DNA of 64,000 nt, taken from JALEFZ01 sp039817415. GTDB lineage: Bacteria; Bacteroidota; Bacteroidia; J057. A program made the translations under genes and the position numbers. Of the stretch, positions 49,231-57,724 are shown in pieces. How positions within the stretch are numbered: the first letter of the stretch is position 1; every line of letters begins with the position of its first letter. The DNA lies in NCBI GenBank assembly GCA_039817415.1, contig JBCBVV010000019.1:42230-106229 (forward strand). Direction: 5' to 3'. The notes beneath the pieces are model-generated. The model saw only the letters and a program-made list of their open reading frames with translations, was not told the DNA's origin and searched no databases.

Positions 49231-49518
49231 ATGGGTAGTCTTTTACCTTTAATCATTCAATTGGTCAGTGGAGCGCTAGGTGGTAACCTTGCTGGATCTC
49301 TGATGAAAAACTTTTCTTTAGGCACACTGGGCAACTCCCTTCTAGGTATTCTTGGAGGAGGACTAGGTGGACAAGTTCTCGGACTACTAGGTATAGCAAG
49401 CGGTGATGGCAGTCTTGATGTGATGAGCATTTTGGGCAGTGTCGGAAGCGGCGCAGCTGGAGGTGGCATCCTAATGGCCATTGTTGGCATTATTCGCAAT
49501 GCCCTCGGCAAAAAATAA
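49231..49518 (+). CDS. Glycine-zipper-rich small membrane protein
   Basis: This 95-residue protein is very hydrophobic and glycine rich, with runs such as GILGGGLGGQVLGLLG and GSVGSGAAGGGILMAIVGI. Glycine-zipper helices of this sort pack in membranes or form pores, and similar small proteins occur in many bacteria without known function. A moderate A-rich leader (AAAACCAACAACT) precedes its ATG, as is usual in this phylum. It is alone between a PhyH gene and murF-alr, with a clear terminator after it. Confidence 0.65.
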   Translation: MGSLLPLIIQLVSGALGGNLAGSLMKNFSLGTLGNSLLGILGGGLGGQVLGLLGIASGDGSLDVMSILGSVGSGAAGGGILMAIVGIIRNALGKK

Positions 49519-49570
49519 GTGATTCCCTAATGGCTCAGGTGCACTGCACCCTAAGCTATTTTACACTTGC

Positions 49571-49597
49571 AGGCCCTCTTTTTGAGGGCCTCATTTT
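49571..49597 (+). terminator. Terminator between the glycine-zipper gene and murF-alr
   Basis: AGGCCCTC (49571-49578) pairs perfectly with GAGGGCCT (49584-49591) around a five-T loop, followed by CATTTTTT. It lies 52 bp after the glycine-zipper gene and immediately before the murF-alr stop at 49598. Confidence 0.88.
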
Positions 49598-52057
49598 TTA
49601 TTCTCTCGTGTAAATTTTCCTTACCCTAGGAGAGATTCTAACAAGAAGTTCGTAGGCGATGGTCTCGGCAGCTTCAGCCCATTCGTTAATCGAAACCATG
49701 TCTTCCCCCTTACTTCCAAAGATAAGGACCTCCTCTCCAGCAGCTATCCCTGCGATATCCGTCACATCTACCATGAGCATATCCATACAGACTCTTCCAA
49801 ATATCGGGGCACGTTGACCACGGATCATCAGACTCATTTTCCCCCCGCCTACCCTTCTGGGGATGCTATCAGCATAGCCTACTGGAACAATTCCAATTTT
49901 ACTCGCACGTCGGGTCTTTTGCGAACGACCATAACCGATGCTGGTACCGGCGGGATAGGTATGAATTTGGGTAATCGTGCTGATCAAACTACCAATTTCC
50001 CTCAGATCATGCGGTTCTGCGACAGGATTGATGCCGTAGAGTCCTATACCCATCCTGACCATGTCCATTGATCTTTGGGGAAAACGGAGGATACCTGACG
50101 TATTCAGGATATGGCGAAAAGACTGAATTCCCAGTTCCTGTTGGAGATAGGCATACATGCGATCAAATTGCTCAAATTGCTGAAGGGTAAATTCATCCTC
50201 TTCTTGCATATCCGCCGCCGCCAGGTGGGACATCACTGAGATAATATTCAAATCTGGAGATTGCCCTAGCATGCTTAATAACTCTGGCAAATCCTCTTCC
50301 AAGAAGCCCAGGCGTCCCATTCCAGTATCCAGTTTGAGATGGATACGATATTCTCGTCTATCAGACAATCTCCCTGCTTGTAGATATGCCTTCAACAAGG
50401 GGAAATTGCTCACCTCAGGCTCTATGTCGAATCGAAGTAGGGCTTCCACACTGGACAAGTCAGGATTCATCACCATGATAGGCAAGGAAATTCCTGCTTG
50501 CCTCAATTCTATTCCCTCAGAAGCATAAGCTACGGCAAAATACGTAGCCCCTTCCTTTTCCAGATGTTGGGCGATTTCCCATGTCCCGCTACCATAGGAG
50601 GATGCTTTTACCATACACATACTTTTTGTCCCTTCAGGTACCAAGCTTTTGAGATAGCGGAAGTTATGCGAAAGGGCCCCAAGGTCAATCCTAAATGTAG
50701 TAGCGTTAAGCTTGGTGTTAAAGCGAGGAATTAGCTTTTCAAGGGCGAAATTACGAGCCCCTTTGAGCAGAATGGTACTATCCTCAAACTCCTTCAACAC
50801 AATTTGATCGAGTAAATCCTCTACTCTGTTGTAATGGTTGACCCTCCCCATTTGCCCAAATACGGGCCCAATGGTAATCACATGCCCCTTCCCTACCAAT
50901 TGCTCGGCTTCCTTCAACAAATCTTGCTGTATAGGGACTTGCTGATCTCCCAAATGAGGGACATCACTTAAAATGACCCATTTTTGGGGATGTATATCCA
51001 ATTGACCGAGTTGCTGAAAGGCATTTCTGACTGAGTCTACATCAGAATTATAGCTGTCATTAATGAGGGTAATGTCAGGATTGTCTGAAATGATTTCTGT
51101 ACGCATCAAAACAGGTCGCAACAAGGGCAACCTTTCCTTGATCGCAGCCATGGACATGCCTATGGCTCGACTGCTGGCAATGGCTATCGAAGCATTGTCA
51201 ATATCTGAATCGCCTGTAAAAGGAATATTCAGCTCATGATTCTCCCCATTTTCGCTCCATAGAAGTTGGGTCGCTCCCTCTCCTTTTTCCTTCACAGTAA
51301 CTTTCCAATGGTCATTCTCAAGTTGTCCAACGGCTTGGGTAGGCATTCCCTCCAACTGGCTTGAGACATGTTCCTGATGGGAGGAATGAACCAGTAGGTT
51401 TACATCCTGAAAAAGGAGGAGTTTCTCCTGTAGCTTATGATTAAAACTATCAAAGTTCTCGGCATGTGCGGCTCCCATGTGGGTCAAAATCCCATGTGTG
51501 GGTTGGATCATTTCGGCCAATACGGCCATTTCTCCTGCCTGAGATATTCCAGCTTCAATGACGGCTAAATCTGCCTGTGGATGTAATTGCAACAGAGAGA
51601 GTGCAGCTCCAAGCTGACTGTTATAGCTCATGGGACTCTTTACCAACTGAACCTCCATTTCCAACAAAGTAGCCAGCCATTCCTTGACGGTAGTTTTTCC
51701 GTTGGAACCCGTAATCGCCCAAATGGGAAAAGAGAACTGTCGTCGATGGTTCATGGCCCATCTTTGCAAGGCCTCTAAGGTATCGTCTACAAGAGCATAA
51801 TTTATAGCAGCGAGGTCTAGCCTTTTGTTCACCATAAAGTTTCGTACTCCCTTTTGGTAGGCATCCTCTACAAAGTCATGCCCATCTCGATTACCCGTTT
51901 TCAAGGCCACAAAAAGAGTTTCGGCACCGTGGCTAATTAAGCGACTGTCATAGGCAACGTATCGAAACTTTCTAGGATGAAATTCGCCTTGAAACAAATC
52001 CGTGGCTAGAGCGAGGCTGGCCATTGTAGTGATATCATAGGGTATTCCCAAGGTCAT
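49598..52057 (-). CDS. murF-alr: Bifunctional MurF ligase / alanine racemase
   Basis: The 819-residue fusion is typical of Bacteroidota. Residues about 1-450 are MurF, with the ATP loop AITGSNGKTTVKEW near residue 114 and NDSYNSD near 333. MurF adds D-Ala-D-Ala to the peptidoglycan precursor. Residues about 455-819 are alanine racemase, with the PLP lysine in MVKASSYGSG near residue 486 and the catalytic tyrosine loop IGYGRSQKT. It makes D-alanine, so the two steps sit in one chain. The Alr loop reads SYGSG where proteobacterial enzymes have AYGHG, the usual form in this phylum. Confidence 0.95.
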   Translation of the reverse strand: MTLGIPYDITTMASLALATDLFQGEFHPRKFRYVAYDSRLISHGAETLFVALKTGNRDGHDFVEDAYQKGVRNFMVNKRLDLAAINYALVDDTLEALQRWAMNHRRQFSFPIWAITGSNGKTTVKEWLATLLEMEVQLVKSPMSYNSQLGAALSLLQLHPQADLAVIEAGISQAGEMAVLAEMIQPTHGILTHMGAAHAENFDSFNHKLQEKLLLFQDVNLLVHSSHQEHVSSQLEGMPTQAVGQLENDHWKVTVKEKGEGATQLLWSENGENHELNIPFTGDSDIDNASIAIASSRAIGMSMAAIKERLPLLRPVLMRTEIISDNPDITLINDSYNSDVDSVRNAFQQLGQLDIHPQKWVILSDVPHLGDQQVPIQQDLLKEAEQLVGKGHVITIGPVFGQMGRVNHYNRVEDLLDQIVLKEFEDSTILLKGARNFALEKLIPRFNTKLNATTFRIDLGALSHNFRYLKSLVPEGTKSMCMVKASSYGSGTWEIAQHLEKEGATYFAVAYASEGIELRQAGISLPIMVMNPDLSSVEALLRFDIEPEVSNFPLLKAYLQAGRLSDRREYRIHLKLDTGMGRLGFLEEDLPELLSMLGQSPDLNIISVMSHLAAADMQEEDEFTLQQFEQFDRMYAYLQQELGIQSFRHILNTSGILRFPQRSMDMVRMGIGLYGINPVAEPHDLREIGSLISTITQIHTYPAGTSIGYGRSQKTRRASKIGIVPVGYADSIPRRVGGGKMSLMIRGQRAPIFGRVCMDMLMVDVTDIAGIAAGEEVLIFGSKGEDMVSINEWAEAAETIAYELLVRISPRVRKIYTRE

Positions 52058-52135
52058 ACGGCTTCTTCTTCTTTACCAAGCAAAATAGAAGATATTTTTC
52101 CCAAACCTTAGTGAGATTCTTATCCGTCCCTATTT

Positions 52136-52151
52136 TTTACATATTTGTAAA
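52136..52151. promoter_or_regulatory. Dyad between murF-alr and the YcxB-like gene
   Basis: TTTACA-TATT-TGTAAA is a perfect 6-bp-arm dyad midway between two divergent starts (52057 and 52172). TACATATTTG within it overlaps a -7-like box and also occurs before prmA near 21298. It could be an operator. Confidence 0.35.
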
Positions 52152-52171
52152 GAAAATTGGAAGCTGCCCCT

Positions 52172-52669
52172 ATGGACCAGATTACATTCACACAGGAATA
52201 TGAATTCAATGCCCTACTAAAATTATCCCTCTATCGGTATTTTAGCCGGCCTATTCTCATAATTTTGTATGCATTCTGGGCAGTGTTTATCTTCTACAAT
52301 CTCTTCCTGGATGACTCCATGTTTGACTCCGTAAGCCTCTTTATCTTTTTGGGTCTCATGTTGTTGCTCCCTTGGGCGATTTACAAAAATACAGCTGCTC
52401 TCTTCCGGCAGCATTACTTCTTTAAAGATGAAATTACGTTTACGATTTCTGATGAGGAGGTGAAGGTGGAAGGTGAGGGATTTGCGACTAGCATTTCATG
52501 GGAACATATTCATACAGCAAGGGAATACCCGAATTGGATCTTACTCTTTCCCAGTCGTAATTCAGCCTACTACATTTATAAACCCCAGGTTGATCCAATG
52601 GATTGGGAGATTTTAAAGTCCGTTATCAAGGGAAGAACAGAGATGTTTTCAAGCCTCAGAAAGTCCTAA
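52172..52669 (+). CDS. YcxB-like membrane protein
   Basis: From ATG 52172 (MDQITFTQEYEFNALLKLS) the protein has 165 residues. It has two close TM helices (about 25-43 and 52-70) and a C-terminal beta-rich domain with ITFTISDEEVKVEGEG and SISWEHIHTAREYPNWILLF, which is the YcxB layout (PF14317). The function is unknown. A TTG start five codons upstream at 52157 is possible but less likely. It is divergent from murF-alr and monocistronic. Confidence 0.72.
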   Translation: MDQITFTQEYEFNALLKLSLYRYFSRPILIILYAFWAVFIFYNLFLDDSMFDSVSLFIFLGLMLLLPWAIYKNTAALFRQHYFFKDEITFTISDEEVKVEGEGFATSISWEHIHTAREYPNWILLFPSRNSAYYIYKPQVDPMDWEILKSVIKGRTEMFSSLRKS

Positions 52670-52786
52670 AACAGGTAATTATTACCTACAAGGGGAATCA
52701 TGATGAAAGTCATAAGCGCTAATGACCTCCTTCATTCTTCTATTCCAGCTTTTAGAACAACTTGCTTACAAAGGAAAAAGGAACAC

Positions 52787-52831
52787 ACAAGGGACCACCT
52801 TGTAAAAAGACCATTGGCATGAGTTGCCAAT
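52787..52831. repeat. Two tandem hairpins downstream of the YcxB-like gene
   Basis: ACAAGG-gacca-CCTTGT (52787-52803) and ATTGGC-atgagtt-GCCAAT (52813-52831) are two perfect 6-bp stems only 9 nt apart. They lie between the YcxB-like gene and the GHL10 gene, with no open frame. They could be the end of an mRNA or a small RNA; neither has a strong T-run. Confidence 0.4.
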
Positions 52832-52848
52832 AGTAGTAGATTAAGTGG

Positions 52849-54456
52849 TTAAAAGCCGCGCCCTCTTGGGGAGCGGCTTTCTTTATTTTCTCTGTTATGG
52901 TACATACTGGAAGGCAAAAAGCCCGCAGCTACAGTCTTACTTTCATTATGTAGGCGATCCACAGAAGTTACTACATAGGTATAGTCCTTTTGGGTATTTC
53001 TAGTTTCATCTCTGAAAACCAAATCCTTGGTTATCCCTACGATTCTTTCTGGCGACATAATATCAATAGGGCTGGACTTAGGAAATCGATATACGACATA
53101 GTAGGTAGCAGTTTCTCCATCAGAGGCCGTTTGAGGCGTCCTCCACTTGAGCATAGCATCTCCATTATCTGCTTCTTCCACCCTAAAGTCCTTTGGCGAA
53201 TGTGGCGGAATACTGTCCTTCCATTTCATACTCGGGATCAAGGCAGGGAATCGATAACGATCATTCCGTAATACCTGCTGAATACCCTTGGGATTGGTAT
53301 TGAAAGAATTGGCACTGTAGAAGATGCTCCCCTTGATTTGAGGAAAGGACAAATTAAACTTCAACTGTCTTGGCAATTGAGAAGGATCACGCCAAGCACT
53401 ATTTTCCCCACTTTTGGACTTGAAAATTGCCTGTCCTACATAGACATGCTTTCCAAAGGCATTTTTGGCCCACCAAGGGACAATTTTGGCATAATCGGCT
53501 GTAGGATGCTGAATATTGAAATACACTTGGGGAGCCACGTAATCAATCCATCCCTTTTCCAACCAAGTCCTGACATCCGCATGCAACATGTCATATGACG
53601 TAAAATTCGAACGAACGGGCGTCCCTCTTCGATCTTGCTGTTTATTCCTCCAAATACCTACAGGGCTGATGCCAAATTTTACATAGGGCTTTACGGCGCG
53701 GATGCTATCAGATAATTCCTCGATGAACAAATCTATGTTTTGCCTGCGCCAAGCATTGATGTCCCTGTACCTGTTTCCATAAGACTGGAAAGTCCTTGTA
53801 TCAGGTAAGGCCATGCCTCCCTTGGGATAGGGATAGAAATAATCGTCAAAGTGGATCCCATCAATGTCATAATTCCTAACTACCTCCATGACGACCTTCA
53901 CCAAATATTCTCTAACCTGAGGAACACCCGGATTTAGGTATAATCTTTCTCCGTATTTAAACGTCCACTCAGGATGTTTATTGACAATATTTTGAGGGGC
54001 TACACTACTAAACCGAGTATGTGAAACAGCTCGGAAGGGATTCATCCAAGCGTGGAACTCCATGTTTCGATCATGACATTCTTCAATCATGAATTGCATG
54101 GGATCATAGTAGGGATTAGGCGAATGGCCTTGTTTCCCGCTGATGTATTCCGACCAAGGGGAGATCTTAGATTTGTAGAAGGCATCTCCGCTGGGCCTGA
54201 CTTGCACCACGACCGCATTCATCCCATTGCCCTGTTGCTTGTTGAGCAGGGCTTTGAATTCATTTTTCTGCTTGGAGGCAGGGAGACCTTTGGCTGAAGG
54301 CCAGTCTATATTATGAAAGGTGGCTACCCATACGGCACGAAACTCTCTTTTGGGGATAGAAAGTGCCCGCTCATCACAGCTCATACCCAATAAAAGGGGA
54401 ATAATGAAAAGAAGTATAATGGACAGCTGTGAAATGGTTGATAATCGGACGTTCAT
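52849..54456 (-). CDS. GHL10-family glycosyl hydrolase-like lipoprotein (DUF187, YngK-like)
   Basis: The 535-residue protein has a lipoprotein signal ending LLLGMSC (Cys near residue 27), then the DUF187 fold: FRAVWVATFHNIDWPS, VVQVRPSGDAFY, HAWMNPFRAVSHTRF and IDGIHFDDYFYP, with the acidic residues of a TIM-barrel active site. A fibronectin-like C-terminal domain follows (about 420-510). The family resembles glycoside hydrolases and is found with cell-wall or glycan genes; its substrate is not established. The last eight codons overlap a hairpin, AAAGCCGC and GCGGCTTT (52852-52880), a terminator embedded in coding sequence. Confidence 0.85.
   Translation of the reverse strand: MNVRLSTISQLSIILLFIIPLLLGMSCDERALSIPKREFRAVWVATFHNIDWPSAKGLPASKQKNEFKALLNKQQGNGMNAVVVQVRPSGDAFYKSKISPWSEYISGKQGHSPNPYYDPMQFMIEECHDRNMEFHAWMNPFRAVSHTRFSSVAPQNIVNKHPEWTFKYGERLYLNPGVPQVREYLVKVVMEVVRNYDIDGIHFDDYFYPYPKGGMALPDTRTFQSYGNRYRDINAWRRQNIDLFIEELSDSIRAVKPYVKFGISPVGIWRNKQQDRRGTPVRSNFTSYDMLHADVRTWLEKGWIDYVAPQVYFNIQHPTADYAKIVPWWAKNAFGKHVYVGQAIFKSKSGENSAWRDPSQLPRQLKFNLSFPQIKGSIFYSANSFNTNPKGIQQVLRNDRYRFPALIPSMKWKDSIPPHSPKDFRVEEADNGDAMLKWRTPQTASDGETATYYVVYRFPKSSPIDIMSPERIVGITKDLVFRDETRNTQKDYTYVVTSVDRLHNESKTVAAGFLPSSMYHNRENKESRSPRGRGF
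52852..52880. terminator. Terminator hairpin embedded in the 3' end of the GHL10 gene
   Basis: AAAGCCGC (52852-52859) pairs perfectly with GCGGCTTT (52873-52880). On the minus strand its T-run overlaps the TAA stop of the GHL10 gene; on the plus strand CTTTATTTTC follows. It can therefore end transcription from both sides, including read-through from the YcxB-like gene. Confidence 0.7.
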
Positions 54457-54634
54457 GCGGGTGTATCTATTAGAATAAATTAAACCAATTCTTATAAACT
54501 TTCATCATCAATATATCCTTATTGCTAATTTTGCGTTTAGAAAAAAATGATGGGGGAACAGAGACTTTAGCTGTTCACCTTCAATCAGGGGAGATAAAGT
54601 CCCTATTTCACGAAAAAAGAATAAACTTTACAGC

Positions 54635-55108
54635 ATGTTTAGATATATAATGACAATTGGCGTAGCCATGATAGCGGTACTGAGTTCACAAGCACAAATT
54701 GTCGTGCCTGCCTTTTCTTTCAAGACATTGGAGGACAAAGTCTATACCAATGAGAACTTAGATCTCAACCGCCCTACCATGATCATGAACTACGATCCAT
54801 ATTGTGATCATTGTAATGAACAAGCAGAGATCATCAAGGCTGCAGCCGAAAAATTCGTGGATAAGAAGGTCCATTTCGTCTTTGTTACCTTTATTCCAGA
54901 AAAAGATGCCATTAATGAGTTCATGAACAAGCACTTTGCTGGAACCAAGCTGACCTACACCTTCTTATTGGATGCGGACATCAAGTTTGAAAACTACTTC
55001 GGCTATTCAGATGATGCCATTAACATTTTCCTGTATAAACCGGGGCAGAAAAAGGCTAAATATTTCGGAGAGGAACAAACTGCTGAAACACTGCTGAAAT
55101 ATTTGTAA
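54635..55108 (+). CDS. Exported thioredoxin-fold protein
   Basis: The 157-residue protein has a signal peptide (MFRYIMTIGVAMIAVLSS, cleavage near QAQ) and a thioredoxin-like domain with the redox motif YCDHCNEQAE (CDHC) near residue 52. No cis-Pro segment is clearly seen (DAINIFLYKPG is the likely site). It probably belongs to the AhpC/TlpA-like periplasmic group. Target proteins are unknown. It is monocistronic. Confidence 0.78.
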   Translation: MFRYIMTIGVAMIAVLSSQAQIVVPAFSFKTLEDKVYTNENLDLNRPTMIMNYDPYCDHCNEQAEIIKAAAEKFVDKKVHFVFVTFIPEKDAINEFMNKHFAGTKLTYTFLLDADIKFENYFGYSDDAINIFLYKPGQKKAKYFGEEQTAETLLKYL

Positions 55109-55190
55109 TATTACAGTTGACCGTAATTTGATTAGGTCATTACATTTCACTATTCACAACAACCCGCACACTCACACTAGTTTTATTCTT

Positions 55191-55643
55191 ATGAGTCTTA
55201 AAGACACTATTGTACAGGACATCAAAACGGCCATGAAGGCCAAAGACAAAGAAACGCTTCGCGCACTGAGATCACTCAAATCCGTGATCATGAATGCAGA
55301 GGTAGCCGAAGGAAGAGGAGGCGAAGCATTGACAGCTGATGAGGAAATGAAAATTCTCATGAAGGCAGCCAAGCAACGAAGAGATTCTATTCAACAGTAT
55401 AAAGACAACGGTCGCGATGACCTAGCAGAAGCCGAAATTGAAGAGTTATCTGTTCTTGAGCGCTATTTGCCCAAGCAATTGTCCGCCGAAGAATTAGAAG
55501 AAAAATTGAAGCCTATCCTTGAAAAGGTAGGTGCGACTTCCATGAAGGACATGGGCAAGGTGATGGGAATAGCTTCTAAGGAGTTTGCTGGAAAGGCAGA
55601 CGGTAAAGCGATCTCGGCAGCCGTTAAGAAACTTCTTGGGTAG
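55191..55643 (+). CDS. yqeY: GatB/YqeY domain protein
   Basis: From ATG 55191 (MSLKDTIVQDIKTAMKAK) the protein has 150 residues and matches YqeY: KAKDKETLRALRSLKSVIMNAEVAEGR, KQRRDSIQQYKDNGRDDLAEAEIEELSVLERYLPKQL and a C-terminal KVMGIASKEFAGKADGK region. The family shares its helical domain with the tail of GatB, and a link to tRNA amidation is suspected but not proven. An upstream start at 55128 would add 21 residues and is rejected. Confidence 0.9.
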   Translation: MSLKDTIVQDIKTAMKAKDKETLRALRSLKSVIMNAEVAEGRGGEALTADEEMKILMKAAKQRRDSIQQYKDNGRDDLAEAEIEELSVLERYLPKQLSAEELEEKLKPILEKVGATSMKDMGKVMGIASKEFAGKADGKAISAAVKKLLG

Positions 55644-55654
55644 CAATAAGGCAT

Positions 55655-55720
55655 TGAGGCGGAAAGTAAAAATTGTGAATTCCACATTTGTGCAAAAACA
55701 ATTCTGTGCATTTCGCCTCA
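55655..55720. repeat. Nested inverted repeats between yqeY and cvpA
   Basis: TGAGGCG (55655-55661) pairs with CGCCTCA (55714-55720). Inside, AATTGT (55671-55676) pairs with ACAATT (55698-55703). Together they could fold a structured RNA of about 66 nt. TGTGCA occurs twice on the right arm. It may be the yqeY mRNA end or a leader of cvpA. Confidence 0.4.
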
Positions 55721-55751
55721 TACCCCTTACCTTAACAACAAAAGCAAATAG

Positions 55752-56345
55752 ATGGAAGGTGGATTCATGCTAACCCCTTTAGACCTGATTATCCTTGCAG
55801 TGTTAGGTTTTGGTATGTACCGTGGGGCGACAAAGGGCTTTTTGAAGAATGCGAGCACTGTATTTTCTATAGTGGCGGGGGTCATCTTTGGTGCCCGACT
55901 TGCACCGCTAGCTGAATCGCTCTTTTTAGACTATTTAAGAGTTCAAATTGATCCCAAAATGCTGAGCCTATTGAGCTTGGTAACAGCCTTTGTTGTAGTA
56001 TTTGTCATTTTCTCTGCACTGTTCAACCAGATCAGCAACGCGTTGGAAAAGACCAATTTTGAGTTAAACAATGCGTTAGGTGCTGTTTTTGGAGGATTTT
56101 TAGCTGCCTTGGCCCTTAGTGTCGCCTTTAAAGTGATGACGCCCTTTGGCTTCCCCTCTCAAAGAAATCAGCAGGAGTCCGTCCTTTACCCTTATGTCGA
56201 AGGATTCTCCTTTGCCACCCTTGGGTATGGTGCCGAAGCCCTGAGCCGGGCCAACCAGAGATTTAATCAGTTTGGAAAGGAAAAACAGGACAATCAAATG
56301 CCTGCCAATACCCAACCAACCAACAAACCCAAACCAATTCGTTAG
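55752..56345 (+). CDS. CvpA-family membrane protein
   Basis: The 197-residue protein has four TM helices, with LDLIILAVLGFGMYRGATKGFLKN at the N-terminus, typical of CvpA (colicin V production) proteins. A cytoplasmic tail follows (about 160-197), rich in Pro and polar residues. In many bacteria it supports envelope integrity or is linked to purF; purF is not adjacent here. The start may be ATG 55752 or 55767. It ends 2 bp before the amidotransferase start. Confidence 0.8.
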   Translation: MEGGFMLTPLDLIILAVLGFGMYRGATKGFLKNASTVFSIVAGVIFGARLAPLAESLFLDYLRVQIDPKMLSLLSLVTAFVVVFVIFSALFNQISNALEKTNFELNNALGAVFGGFLAALALSVAFKVMTPFGFPSQRNQQESVLYPYVEGFSFATLGYGAEALSRANQRFNQFGKEKQDNQMPANTQPTNKPKPIR

Positions 56346-56347
56346 AA

Positions 56348-56917
56348 TTGATCCTCATTGTCGACAATTACGATTCCTTTACCTACAATCTGGTAGACCT
56401 TGTGAGAAGGGAAGCAGCAGTCAAGGTGGTAAAGAATGATGAAATCAGCCTGGAAGAGGTCCGCCGCCTTCATCCCCAGGGCATTCTCATTTCCCCAGGT
56501 CCGGGAAGACCTACCCAAAGTGGCATCTCCCTTCCTATCGTATCCAATTTCTACAAGGACTACCCCATTTTAGGTGTGTGTCTTGGACATCAAATTCTGG
56601 GAGAAGTCTTCGGGCAACAAACCATCCTTGCCCAGCGGCCCATGCACGGAAGAACATCTATGATCCAACACGACGAACAGGGTCTTTTCAAGGGACTCCC
56701 CTCCCCCTTACGTGTCATGCGTTACCATTCTCTTGTCGTGAACCCAACGCATTTTACAGACAAATTGGTTGTTACTGCTCAAACTGAACAGGGGGAAATC
56801 ATGGGACTTCGCCATAAAAGTCTGCCTCTCTGTGGGGTACAATTTCATCCTGAATCCATACTTTCTGACGGAGGCCGACAAATTATCCAAAACTGGCTGG
56901 AAATGATTTGCACCTGA
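56348..56917 (+). CDS. Class I glutamine amidotransferase, anthranilate/aminodeoxychorismate synthase component II (TrpG/PabA)
   Basis: The 189-residue protein has ILIVDNYDSFTYNLVDLVRR, SPGPGRPTQSG, the nucleophile GVCLGHQILGE (Cys near residue 78) and GVQFHPESIL (His and Glu) near residue 165, so the amidotransferase triad is complete. It supplies ammonia to chorismate-using enzymes. No trpE or pabB is adjacent, so which pathway it serves (folate or tryptophan, or both) is open. The start is TTG 56348, just 2 bp after the cvpA stop; no ATG fits upstream. Confidence 0.88.
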   Translation: MILIVDNYDSFTYNLVDLVRREAAVKVVKNDEISLEEVRRLHPQGILISPGPGRPTQSGISLPIVSNFYKDYPILGVCLGHQILGEVFGQQTILAQRPMHGRTSMIQHDEQGLFKGLPSPLRVMRYHSLVVNPTHFTDKLVVTAQTEQGEIMGLRHKSLPLCGVQFHPESILSDGGRQIIQNWLEMICT

Positions 56918-56962
56918 AAAAGCTAGGGTATATTTTACCCCACTCAATTTTTATCCGATAAC

Positions 56963-57709
56963 ATGAACATCCTAGAAAAAAACGGATTCAGGTATGTTGA
57001 GCAAGGAAGCGGTCCTGTGCTGCTCCTTTTACATGGACTCTTTGGAGCCCTCAGTAATTTTCAGGATGTATTCAATGCCTTCTCTGATACGCATAGAGTC
57101 ATCATCCCCCTTCTTCCCATTTATGAGGAAACCCATGCGGATGCATCGGTAGATGGATTGACTTCCTATGTCGAAGAATTTGTGGATATGCAGGGATTGA
57201 AGGACATGACGCTTTTGGGAAATTCTCTGGGTGGCCATATTGGCTTGGTCTACTCGCTGAAAAACCCTGATAAGGTAAAGAACCTTGTACTGACTGGAAG
57301 CTCTGGTTTGTTTGAATCAGGAATGGGTTCTTCCTTTCCGAAAAGAGGGTCGTACGAATACATCAAAGAAAGAGTAAGCTATACCTTCTACTCTCCCCAG
57401 ACAGCAACCAAGGAGTTGGTAGACGAGGTGTTTGACATTGTTAGCGACAATTTCAAGACCCTAAGGATTTTAAAAATCGCCAGATCGGCTCAACGACATA
57501 ATATGCGTGAGGAAATCGGTAAGATTAAAGCCCGAACCTTGCTTATTTGGGGACTAAATGACAACATCACACCTCCGCGTGTGGCACACGAGTTTGACAA
57601 ACTCATGCCCCATACCACGCTGCGATTCGTAGACAAATGCGGACATGCTGCCATGATGGAACAACCCACGGAATTCAATCGTATACTCAAACAATTTCTA
57701 AATATTTAG
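56963..57709 (+). CDS. Alpha/beta hydrolase
   Basis: The 248-residue protein has the alpha/beta fold: LLLLHGLFGALSNFQDV (oxyanion region), nucleophile LLGNSLGGHIGLV (Ser near residue 87, the GNSLGG elbow) and a C-terminal His in DKCGHAAMMEQP with a preceding Asp in WGLNDNITPP. The triad is present. Substrate unknown; many relatives cleave esters or C-C bonds. It lies in the cvpA-nadK run, 46 bp after the amidotransferase gene and 15 bp before the CBS gene. Confidence 0.85.
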   Translation: MNILEKNGFRYVEQGSGPVLLLLHGLFGALSNFQDVFNAFSDTHRVIIPLLPIYEETHADASVDGLTSYVEEFVDMQGLKDMTLLGNSLGGHIGLVYSLKNPDKVKNLVLTGSSGLFESGMGSSFPKRGSYEYIKERVSYTFYSPQTATKELVDEVFDIVSDNFKTLRILKIARSAQRHNMREEIGKIKARTLLIWGLNDNITPPRVAHEFDKLMPHTTLRFVDKCGHAAMMEQPTEFNRILKQFLNI

Positions 57710-57724
57710 GTTGATTTTACACAA

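Noticed and set aside
49257..49511. Antisense frame of 84 codons over the glycine-zipper gene
   Set aside because: It is a proline-rich mirror of the glycine-rich codons on the other strand, without a signal or a plausible start context.
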